From Apostichopus japonicus (lineage: Eukaryota; Echinodermata; Holothuroidea; Aspidochirotida; Stichopodidae), in assembly GCF_037975245.1 (NCBI RefSeq), contig NC_092565.1:9973499-10037498 (forward strand): a DNA stretch of 64,000 nt, read 5' to 3'. Shown one piece after another: positions 1 to 11,506 of the stretch; within the stretch, counting starts at the first letter, position 1, and the number at the start of each line of letters is the position of its first letter. The notes under the pieces were generated by a model. It made no database searches. It saw only the letters and a program-made list of their open reading frames with translations, and had not been told where the DNA came from. The position numbers were made by a program, and so were the translations under genes.

Positions 1-353
1 GGAAAGAAAAATAATTACATGAGTCTGAGGAATAGTCTCTTTCTGACAAAAAAAAAAACAACAACTTTGATGAATAGATTTAAATCTGCAGGAAATGGAA
101 ACCTGCCAAGAAACCTTCAGAAAAGAGATAATTCCAAAAAGAGAAAAGACTTTTTGTCCACCACTAATAGAGTGAGGAAACTTGAAAGTTGAAAAGTTCA
201 AGCTTTATCCAAAATATTTAGTTTTTTTTTAACCAATCTATAACTATAAAAGGTATTGAGTAATGACGGTTGGATATGTGTCTCCTTTAATAAAGGGATC
301 CTATAGTGGCAGCATATAATGGAACACTGACAGTCTTAATATAAAAGAATAAT

Positions 354-420
354 ATGTATCCACCACTGTTAGCTAAAGACCCCATATTATTCACCACTGT
401 TAGCTAAAGACCCCATATTG
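354..420. repeat. 32-bp tandem duplication
   Basis: CCACTGTTAGCTAAAGACCC followed by CATATT is repeated twice in direct succession (about 361-392 and 393-423). Confidence 0.8.
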
Positions 421-3400
421 TTTCATGAGAGGTAATTTGTAAAAGAGAAGTGATTTCATAATTATTTAAAGTTGGCAACACATGCACTGATTACAATCTA
501 CCCGTAGAGAGCAGGGCTCAAAATTTAGGCCATCTACCTGTACTGGCTTTTTTTCACCCACCAGTATTGCTAGAGATATGTTGCTTTTATTGTATTGATT
601 CAAGGCAAAATGACAGTTGGAATAAGAAATTAAGAATGTTTAAGAATTTTAGTTGATTTTTTATGCACTGGCATTTTTTAGCAAACTGATTAAAATCGTA
701 AAATTCTAGGCCTGAAACTAGGACAGATATTAAAAATTTCAGTAATAATTTTAGCTTGACTGATTTCTGGGTTCATAGCAGATTGCTGGGTCTGTTCAGA
801 GCTCAGAAGAAATGACAAGTAGCAATACTACTTTATCATGGAAATTAAACAGCAATTATTTCAATTTGGCAATAACAAACTTGATTATGATGATTTTGTG
901 GCAATTTGAATTTTTCTTTAAAACCTCTATAAATATTTAATCTGTGTAAAAGAAATGAAAATTCAACTGAATGTCCTGTCAAGTCAACAGCTCCAGTCAA
1001 GCAACATCTGTTTTTAGTCCTTGTGTACTTACATCACAACAGTTCTTGAAACCCATGAACAATTCTTAGAACTGCTTTTCAAAACCAATATCAACATTTA
1101 ATCTTTCAACTATAAAGTACATGTTCCTAATTAATGTCAGGTATTCCCTTAGGCATGATACAGCATAAAGAGCTTTGGGCTGAGTTATACAATTACTGTC
1201 CATCATCAAGTTCATCAACTAGGCTAACGAGCTGACTGTAACATTTCTTGCAAAACAAATTTTCAGTGTCTTTGCATGGGGTCAGTTTCTTGAGTGAAAA
1301 TAACCAACTGTCATTGGGACTGCCAGGTGGGAAGATGCATAGATTTGAATATATAATTTTTATGAAATGGAAAAATTATTTCGCTCCGCGTGACTGTGTG
1401 TGTACAGTATATATATGGTACGGTAGATCATAACATAATCGAGTTTCGACGTGCCAAATGATACCAGGGAATAATTCAGTTTTCTAATTTTTGTATAGCA
1501 GTATTGAAGTCTCTGAATCTTCTCTCCTCAGATTAAAAGATGACCAATTAGGTCACAAAATACACTTAGATGTCAAAAATCCAAGGAATCCGGGCGGATT
1601 TCGAATGAAATTTTTTACGAAAAACATGTGGACACTTTGGGTGGTAGAAGGAGGAGGTCACTGACCGGATATGACCGGTCACTGAGGGTGCACAGTGTTA
1701 AAAGATTACCAGGGCATACTAGACACGGTAGAATGCGGTGCTAAGGTTGTGGGGAGACAGGTAAGCGGGGAACGAAGTAAATGTATAGATCAAGAAAGCA
1801 CATACACTGCATACTACATCACAGTCTACGTTGAATTTCAATGATATGTTTAATTTTTGAGATACGATTTATTTATCACCTGAACCTGAGGCTCGACTTC
1901 TTATTCTAAGGCACTGCAGAACATTATAGGTCAGTTATTCAGATGCAATACAAAACTGAGTTTTATTGGCTCAAATAACATGTTTACAAGGCATTAATAT
2001 TTATTTACCATTTATTGGACAAACGGTGTTGAAAGTCAACCCAGGGTGCTCGATTGTTTGACTAAAAGAATATGATTTGGTGGAGTTTTTAGAATTGATA
2101 AAACAATGGATCTCATAAACATTAACATTTCAGCTTGCACTAAGGTGCCGTCTCATCCTTGGTCTTTAAGGATTCCAGATATTTTTAAGTTGAATATCTT
2201 AAAAACCGGAACAACTATTGACAGAATCACTACTTCAATAGTACTCAATTGTGTTTTTTTCTTCGGACTAACTATATAACACATCCAGATTAAATTTCTG
2301 CCTATAATCGACCTCATCCTTCAAAAACACTATGGTTTCTGTGTGCATGTATACAAACTGTACGTGCATGTCAACGCAATTGTGATTCAATTTGCCTGTT
2401 TGCCTTTTTCTATGTGATGCCAGATAAATTATTCCATGCATACTAAACGCTGTATATACGTACGTACAGACCTATATCTACCGTCACTATTAGTGCTGCA
2501 ATATACGTGCATTAGGGTAACGCATAAACAAGCTGGAATACACTCAGATTGCAACAAAACAACTTTTCAAACAAACACACTTGAAATAATTGTTGATTAA
2601 TAAATTAATTGATTGCTTAATTTTAACATTTGAGACAGACAAAGTTAACCCAGAGAAAGTATGTTTACGTTTAAAAGTAAAGAACAAAATTGTAAACTTT
2701 GTATATACGCGTAGAGTATCTTTAGCACACAAGATATGTCAGACACAAGCTCATATGATATATGATCAGTGTTAATATCACATCTTTCCGAATGCAACAA
2801 GAAGTACTTTGTAGAATTCACTATGACCATTACACTAGCTGATCTTAGCAGAACCTAAATGTAGGAATATAATGTTGTGTAATATCATAATAAAAACATA
2901 AGCAGCTACCTTACTTAATGACATGAAACCTTTTGATATATACAGTATTCTTGCTATAAACTCAATTATATAATACTACAGTACAATTAAGCTAACGAAA
3001 TAGGTATATTACTATATATTATATAGCCCAGTATTAAACAGCACCAAGACTTGACTGTTATACATGTAATTTGCATGTGAAGATACAGTGCTTACCTGTC
3101 TCCATGTGTCAGTTGGGGTGAGGTGAGGATATGCAAGCACAGTGCACAGTGCTATATGTAACCAATTTATAAGTTAGGTAGATCGGTATGCATACCTATA
3201 TTCCGTTGGATGGAGACAGATATTCTCAGGATCGAATGAAATAAATTATACTGAAGTTTCCAGAACAATTTAATTGTGCAAAAATTCAATATCCTTCTCA
3301 AGAAGAATTAAGAATGGCCAGTACTACAGTATCACTGCACACTTATTTGTAAAGTTCAGATTAAACTATTAACTATCTCACTCTTTCCTTTGAGATTTCA

Positions 3401-5154
3401 GGCCGCAAACTGAAGAAGCATGCTCAAAGCTCTAAGGACGGTTGATCTTAATCTTATTTCCAATTCAAATATGGATCAACACAGGGGCGCAGAGAAATTA
3501 GACGAATGTCTCTAGAGGGGATTCACCAGCAATTCTGTCAAGATTTGATGGCTTTCCAAGATGGAAACATTGGATTGTGTTTAAAAGTACAGAAAAACTG
3601 AAGTGCAAATTTTTCTATCACATTGACAAATTAGCCCATTTAGGTAGTCCTAGAAACATAAAAGTTTGAATTAACTTGATGTATCTAGGCATACGTCTGC
3701 ATCTTTTAAGCACCAAGGTCAGCAGTACTGTGGCTCTTTCATAACGACAGTTCTGTCGAACAAAAATTTTTCGAGGAATATGCTGTCAAATTTAGGTTAG
3801 AGCTTGTCAGATATCAAAGGTTGATTTTAGGCCATTTTTCCCTACCTTCCAACTGGATGATGGCCTGTCCTAATTGCAAATTTTGATAAGTCTAAAAATA
3901 AATGGCAAATCTAATCATCCCAAAAGTTAAGCTCCTGTTAGTAAAGTTAGAATGAAAGCATCACGGACCCATGCAGATATACTGTACCATCAGATAGTAA
4001 ATATTATGCAGTGTTTTGATTTTTGACTATCACCACATTATTGTAACACAGTCAGTTTGCTGGGAATCATATAAGCCAATCAACTCCTCAAGAAAAAAAG
4101 GAAAAAAATACTGACATATCCAAAGCTCATTAACAGGGCAGTGTACTGTACATATAGTTTAGTTGTGTATTTATCCCGACTGTTGCTGTGCAACTTGAAC
4201 TTGTGCTGCTTTACGTGCTATTCATGATGCAATATTAATTCTGCAGTTTTTATGTCCCTGTGGTCTGCGTATAATGTGGTTGGTTTTTAAAAGTTAAATA
4301 ACAGTAAGCTACATTACCCCTGAGGACTTTGTTATTCACAGGGAACTGATTGCTTGGTTATGAAGTGCACAAAGGCAATGTTGTGAATTTTTGAAAGCTA
4401 ATAGAAGGACCTTTGGTCTACAAGACCAAGTCTAATTGTTGCTAAAAACTACTATAAAAAACATAAAAGGTATAAAAATCAGCACTGCTTCAAGTATACA
4501 TTCTGCAATGCTGCATATTTGCAATTTGGGAACCTATTAGGGTTTAGCATTCTTCTATTCAAGTCAAGATTATTGTAGTGGTTCAGCATTAAGGATGCAT
4601 GCAAGGTCTGATGATTGAGATGGAGGAAAGATGTTGGTAGAACACGAGGGAAGATGTTAGTAGAACCATGGAGGTAAAACCTGCATGGTAGAACAGTAGG
4701 AAGGAATAAGGGAATTTGAGAGGATTTAGGAACCGGGCTGGTGGAGACAATAAATACACACTTCAATTCCAAAGAACTCTCTCACCACCCCCCCTCCCCC
4801 CCCCCCCCGGCCTCCCATCTGCACCTTCCCTCACACATGCATTCTCCTGTCACATTACCTTTCATAGACTTCATTTGCTTTCACATTTTAGGCTTTTGAT
4901 ATCATTTCATCCGGAAGGAATAGGGTAAAGGCCCGGGGGGTTACCTGATAGTGGTGGGAATGCTAGTAAGAGAAGAGCGCAATCAATTTGGAATATTCAT
5001 ACACATGCCTTGCACACTTATAATGTACTTACATTTCTCGATTATACTGAGCTGGTCAATGCCACAAATATTCTTCCCACTTAGCAGGTTTGGATTTTTA
5101 AGAGCAATCAGCTTACCTGTACCTGTCTCCCCACAACATCAGCACTCTTGCTAT
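421..5154. other. No gene recognised
   Basis: AT-rich non-coding sequence. A palindromic pair TGACCGG-ATA-TGACCGGTCA lies near 1660-1685, and GTTGTGGGGAGACAGGTAAG at 1744 recurs in inverted form at 5110-5137. A C run of 16 occurs at about 4793-4808. No exon with two splice sites could be supported. Confidence 0.3.
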
Positions 5155-5275
5155 AGAGTTGGCAGGGAAGAAGGTGGAAGGAGGGGGTAGGAGGGGGAAG
5201 TAGGGGGAAGAAGGTGGGGGAAGAAGGTGGGGGAAGAAGGTGGGGGAAGAAGGTGGAAGGAGGGGGAGGGGAGAT
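5155..5275. repeat. Purine-only G-rich tract with 15-bp units
   Basis: About 115 bases of almost pure A and G with GGGGGAAGAAGGTGG repeated four times. Contains many runs of five Gs, so G-quadruplex or triplex formation is plausible. The Ser/Pro-rich frames on the other strand are artefacts. Confidence 0.8.
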
Positions 5276-6087
5276 AAGAGAGCCTGGAAGTTTATAGGAG
5301 TCATATAATTGATACAACAAAGAACAGTAAACTGTAATCTGACTAAATGGAATGAAGGATTTCTACAAATAAACCGAAACACAGTTGTTCAATGCTTTAG
5401 AATGTTTCAGAGGAGGCAAGACTTTGAAATATACTATGGAATGCAACCTAAAACCAAAAAATAAGTAAAATGAAGAGAAAGGGGGAAAAAATACCTTCAT
5501 CTTTATCCAAATGAGTAGTGCTGGCAAATTCCATCTCCAAGTGCATTCATGTAGTTCTTCTCACATTAAAGTGTATTTCCAGCCATGGCATTTACTCTGG
5601 AAAAAATATGTGGTGAGATGAGATATGCATGGACTTCAGTGTGAAAGTGGGCAAACTACATGGGTATATTTTACATTTAAAAGCTGACAAGGAAGCATTT
5701 AGTCTTGTTAATGTACTATATATTCACTACAAGGGTTTAATTTCACAAACAACGAAATATGACTTGAAACAATGAGAGTAAGTAAATGAATACTCATGGT
5801 GCCACTACCAATGTATGTATTATACTGCGTGAGTGAGTGTTCATCCACCCTATCATTTGCATCATATATGTTTACCATTCTTTGACTATTGCACTTAAAA
5901 TCTTTCTGATCATTAATACTATTATCACATGCAATCCTGAATAAATTATTCACCTCTCTCGAAATAGTGTACTATCAATAATTAATCGGCATAAAATAAC
6001 TTTACACAGAGCAAAATGAAGTGAATTCAGAACTCAGGTTACTATACTTGTATGACAGAGAAATTGAATTTCTGGCATAAATATCCA

Positions 6088-6455
6088 TTAAAGGCATTGA
6101 AGACTCGCCCCAAACCGCGTGAGGCCATCTGAAAAAATTAACTTTCCGTCGCTTGCAAGTGACGTTTTGTTTGTGTCGCTACAAAATGCAGACAGTAATG
6201 AAACGTGATGACTTGTTATCTTTAGCTGGACCTGAGATGTCCATCGCTGTATCGTGTGTATACTGTGCTGTGGGTATTGACCGCAGCTGCATGTACTGAC
6301 TGTACACTAGTGTCTAATTACCGACGGTAGCAAGTTGTGTGTGTATTTTCTGGGATCGATGGTGGTGTCTAACACTTCTGTGACACCTCATTCAAAACTA
6401 GGTCAGATTACCGGCATTAGACATTTCTCTTTGCGCGAGTCTTCACACCTTTTAA
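6088..6455. mobile_element. MITE with TTAA target duplication
   Basis: TTAA at 6088-6091 and 6452-6455 bounds ends reading AAGGCATTGAAGACTCGCC and, complemented, AAGGTGTGAAGACTCGCGC. TTAA duplication is the signature of piggyBac and Kolobok elements. The 360-bp interior has no ORF and is richer in CpG than the flanks. Confidence 0.7.
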
Positions 6456-9247
6456 ACTTCATAAGTCCCACAACATAGCAGAATTGATATTGTTTATGTG
6501 GCAGATTTCTTGGTGCCATATCACATGACTGTGCAATATAAGACATGTTTTTGCTAACACTCTACTTTAATATGTATTCTATGTATGTACCACTAAAAAA
6601 AAAATATATAAATAAAATTGTGAGCATATGGCAATTTAAACATGATTTTATGGAATCCATGAACAGTATATAATTAATTGAACAGTAAATATATTTCACA
6701 TTGCTATTTTTATCCATGCACTTTACAGCTTCACTGTTACAGTATTAAGTGTGTATACTGATATAAACATATATCAGTATATCAGATTTCATAAGCTTTC
6801 TTTCTAGGCAATTTAAGAAGATACTTCAGTTTCCCAAAAGTGGACTCTAAAAGTTGAAGCTTGCAATGGAAGAGAGTTGTTTAATACTGTACTGCCAGTC
6901 AAAGTCCATTAGGCAGTACATCATTATTGTTCAAATCAGTGAGCACACTATATGGTAATTTGTTCATATACTGCTTGCTTGCATGAAAGTGACAACTTAA
7001 ATGTTGCACCATGACTGATTATTGCCATATCAAAGAATATGAGGGTTTTTTATTGCGAATCATAATTCTAATTTACCGTAAATATTTTAACTTGGGATTG
7101 ACCTTTGTTCAACAGCTATATAAAAGACAATTAAAAAAGGTAATGTTAATCTGGAATCACTTTCATATAAATAAACAATTAATGTAATTACCATCCAACT
7201 AAAGTCTCACTTTAAATTATGAACTACTGTTAAATGTTTTCCTATGAGGCATTTTGGAAATTACTCTTACTACATATGTTGTAATTCCATATATGTATTA
7301 CAATACACCTCATTAATATGAAACTGATTCAATACACATCATTTATCACGTTTTTATTTCAAATCATCAAGAAATATGTTGGAGAGGATAGGTGTTGACA
7401 GGGATACATATATGTGTTAAAATGTTACCAGTTAACAGGCTATAGGTAAATGAGGGAAGTGCAATAGTATATAAATATAGAGAGGAATGCAGTAAATTTG
7501 GGATTGTGTGTGATTAAGGACTATTGTTTAATAATTGTCTGGGTGACAAATTTGACAGATTGTAATTATTTGTCAAACACTGACCTTTTGAATTAACTTC
7601 AAGTATAAAAAAGAGCTCTGGTATGGTATTGCAATGGTATATTTGATCATACCCAATACTATAATTACAAATTTGGTACAATTGCCAAAATTCATAGAAT
7701 TCCTTCTCCTTGAAATATCCGTCACCTATGGTGGACCTGTCATCCACAGCAATTAGAATGACTTTCCTATAGATCATTATAGTCCTGGTAACTACAGTAT
7801 ATATATGTCCAGTTCAATAGTCTCATTTATAGACTGTGTAAGGCATTAATACAAGTCCTAATGAACATTATATTTGTTCAGTAATTGTTGTCTTCAGTAA
7901 TTATGCAGAAATTTCTTGCACTCTCAGTATGGACACATTATACACAGTGTTGACAAAATCAATTGACTACAGAAAAAAAAAGTTTAAATTTTACAAAGTC
8001 AATAAATGTGTATTTTAGGCCTTCAACCTTTAAACACGGTCATAATGAGCATTGCATGATCCCAAAGTTTTAGCTAGACCTCTGTTTTGAGGGGACCCGT
8101 TTGCTTTTCTAGGGCAGGAGGAGGATGAGACAAACTTTTTTTTCCACACAAATGTATCTGAAAATTTTGGGGGAGGGGGTGGGGGGGGGGTGGGATAGGA
8201 GTCAGCTACAACCCTGCCTCCATAGCTAAGCCACTGGCTGATATTGCCAGAATGTTTAATGAATTCCTAGAGGTGCAGAACTTCCGCATTTCCCTTGGAC
8301 AAATAAGAGTCTCAGCTGAATAAATGTCTGCTTTGAGGATTCACATGGTATTAATTAAAAGGCCTGTAATGAGCAGTTGTTTACATACTTAATTAACTTG
8401 TCAGCTGATGATCCTGTCAGATAATGCCATTATAGACCACTGTATTTACCTCTCCAATTTCATCTGGTTAGGTCATACACTAAAGTTGGCATCCCTGCAC
8501 TTCTACGTATTTGCTTGAAAGACTTTCTAAACTTTGCTATTAAATGATCTACATGCATGTCTTTGAGCTGAGCTGACACACTCATGCTGAGTCAAAGTGA
8601 TGGCCATGTTCTATACTTAGATACCACAATCAGCTGGACTGTTAATCTGCAGTGCTGCTGACATTGACAAGTTTAATAAAATAAACCAAATAGGTCATAA
8701 AATTCTTTTAACTTAGGAGCAATAAACTCTGAAGTGATTGTAGTATGTGAGCTGTCTGACACTTACTCATTGGTCCATATCAAAGATCCATAGCATGACT
8801 CCACTCATGACAGCAAAAATTCTGGGCAAAAGTGTACAAGATTTTGTGAAAACCATTTATTGCAATTTCGTGTCACCAGTACTTTACAAGAATAATGAGA
8901 GGGCAATTCACTGTACGTTACTTAACTACTTTAAGCTCGATCAAATGTCATGAGTAATAAAATCTTATGTAGTTCTTTAAAATTTTATGAACGTCCATGA
9001 AAAATGACCAACAGACATAATCGTTAATAATATCCACTATCTTAAAAGCAAAGGGCAATTACATTTTCATCCTTCCTGTTTATTATCTTCCCCAATCTTG
9101 TTTCCTTTTAATAGACCTGTAGTTTAGAATTTCTGTGATCAGGTATCGCCTCTTCATTGATCTACTGATAATTTTGCTCGAAAATTATGCAAAACAGTCA
9201 CAACGTTATAAAATGAAAACCTCAGAAGAAGCTATCGCTAAATATTA
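6456..9247. other. No gene recognised
   Basis: AT-rich sequence with a G run cluster at 8170-8195. Short ORFs such as 7514-7777 on the minus strand have no motif or splice support. Confidence 0.3.
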
Positions 9248-9990
9248 TTAAAGGAGACAAAAGCCCGGCCATCATTATTTAATCCATGTGATAGGGATAA
9301 CTGTCACCAACAACTTCCCCCCCAAACAGCAGTGTGAAAAGGGAATATTTATTTTATTTTGGAAATATCACAGATTATTTAAAGAGATACAAACCTAACC
9401 ATCTTCACTGGTCTATGTGATAAGGGGGAGAACATGCCATATAAAACAACTTCTTCAAATAGCTAAGAAGGGACACAGATTGAATGTTCCTTAAGGGGAG
9501 AACATGCCACATAAAACAACTTCTTCAAATAGCTAAGAAGGGACACAGATTGAATGTTCCTTAAGGGGAGAACATGCCATATAAAACAACTTCTTCAAAT
9601 AGCTAAGAAGGGAGATATCACAGATTGAATGTTCCTTCATACATAAGGCCTAAGACTTGATCAAGTCTAATTACAACATCATCGAGCCACACGTCTTTCA
9701 TTTTCTTCATGTTTTTCTTTATTGAATTATTATTACATGTTTATTTTTGTAGCACTAACAGACAATGCAGATGGGCTTATTTAATCAATTCTGAATCTTA
9801 AGATATTGAAACTCTTTACTGTATACTTCTATTGATGGCTGTCTAGGTTCAGTGTCAACACTATTACCATTTTTACCTTGAAACTATGTAAGGAAAATCA
9901 ATATGAAATTAAAAGGTTTCAGATCCAGTGGCATTACCACATCACAAATTTACAAACTTGCCTGCTTACCAGACATGACATAAAAGCTAA
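9248..9990. repeat. Dispersed repeat with an internal 70-bp x3 tandem array
   Basis: Begins TTAAAGGAGACAAAAGCC and shares ordered blocks with the sequence at 63507-64000: CTATGTGAT, TATCACAG-TTGAATGTTCC, AAGACTTGATC-AGTCTAAT, CACCTTGAAA-TATG and GGTTTCAGATC. Between 9423 and 9630 a 70-bp unit (GGGGAGAACATGCCATATAA ...) is repeated three times, nearly identical. It is non-coding. Confidence 0.65.
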
Positions 9991-11205
9991 GATTTGCTTT
10001 ATCTCCCTGCAAACAAAAGCAAGATTTTTTCTAATACTGGTTGAGAGTTTTTTTTTTTTTTTTTCATCATAAAGATCTCTGTCATACAGTACAAGCCAAA
10101 GATATATAGTTTGGTTTGTGCCTCCTCTTATGTTGGATTGAGTAAGTAGAGTTGTCTATAGGTAATGTGCAACACACCAAAGGACCTTCAGTCAAACAAT
10201 GTCCACTTGTCTTTGCATAATGACATTGTTGTTGTGCATGTTGGCAGTGAACATAGCAAATGGTGACAGAGAAAGCTGATGTGCTATAAAAAATGGAGAA
10301 TGAAGTTTCCTGTTTCTGCCTTTCTTGTTGAATTCTGTAATCAAATAAGGATTATATTTCAATACCATGCATAGAAACAATATATGTAATTGCTTGATAA
10401 AAGATAATAACCTATGTTGGTAGTAAATCTTACACCAGTACTTAAACATGAAATGTACACACAGATACTGTACAGGTAGGATGTATTTATCCGAATTGTT
10501 ATATTACAGGAAATCATGCAAAATTATGTAATCATACTCCTGGTTACAGCTTTGTACTCATATTTATATTCCAGATATTCTACTTGTACTCAGTATTCTT
10601 GTGCTGTTGAACTGTATACATATTGATGAGCTGAAGTGGAGTTTTTGGCAAAAATAAATTCTGGCAAAAGAAACGATGACATTGTCAATCAGAGTCAGTA
10701 ATGAATTATTTCACTTACTAATAGAAGTATAAAAAGAATACTAATAGAGCACTTAGAACTGGGTAAATCTGGGAGATGACATGAGAAAGAATTTTTTTGG
10801 ATAATCTATTTGATTTTTGAGATGTATATATGTTGAAAGCCAGTTTACCAGAACATGGCTTATTAAAAGTTTTCTTCATAAAGATTAAAGGCTTAAAGTT
10901 CATCAGTATTAGCCCTCAAATTTTAAGCATGCTAAGAATTGATATTACCTTAAACTAGTACTTTCATGTATTTTATATTCTGACATACCTTAAACATAAT
11001 TCCCAGATGCTTAGAAAGCTTATATCGCCTGAAAACGAAATGGAATGGATATGAATCAGTATTATTGGACCTTCCAGCATATTTGAAAGACTATTATTGA
11101 TCATATTAAGCTATTAATTCCTTTTCAGTAATTTTTATAGCTGTATAGCAATGGACCAATGTTGCTGTTTGGGGAACTATGCTCATTCAGCAATTATATG
11201 TGACA
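9991..11205. other. No gene recognised
   Basis: AT-rich sequence with an about 16-bp T run near 10050. Nothing else stands out. Confidence 0.3.
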
Positions 11206-11506
11206 TTAAAGGCGATATCGCTCGTAGACTTTTTTTTGAGGGCGCTAGCATTATCGCGGTTTCAGGGAGGTTTAATGGGACCCATATTACTCACGTGACC
11301 TCGGTGGCAAATTTAGATCAGTGAATAGCACAGGCAAGCGTATGCGTACTGTAACAAGCTCGTACCCATGCACACATAATGTTATAACACAGCATTTCAG
11401 TGTACCGCACAGGATGTTCGTACTCGATAGTTTGTAGTTTGTGTGCCTTTAGTAAAGAATACTGTACGATTTTCGTCCAAATACAATCGAGAGTATAGTG
11501 AAAATC
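11206..11506 (+). promoter_or_regulatory. 5' flank/5' UTR of the transposase-like gene, opening with TTAAAGGC
   Basis: The 300 bases before the ATG are richer in CpG than the surroundings and begin with TTAAAGGCGATATCGCTCG. TTAA followed by AGG also begins the MITE at 6088 and the repeats at 9248 and 63507. TTAA is the known target duplication of Kolobok and piggyBac elements, so this could be the left end of an element. I found no matching inverted end downstream. No clear TATA box is visible. The role is inferred from position only. Confidence 0.35.

Noticed and set aside
1744-5137. Inverted GTTGTGGGGAGACAGGTAAG pair as transposon ends
   Set aside because: Similarity is limited to about 20 bases, with no target duplication or shared subterminal sequence.
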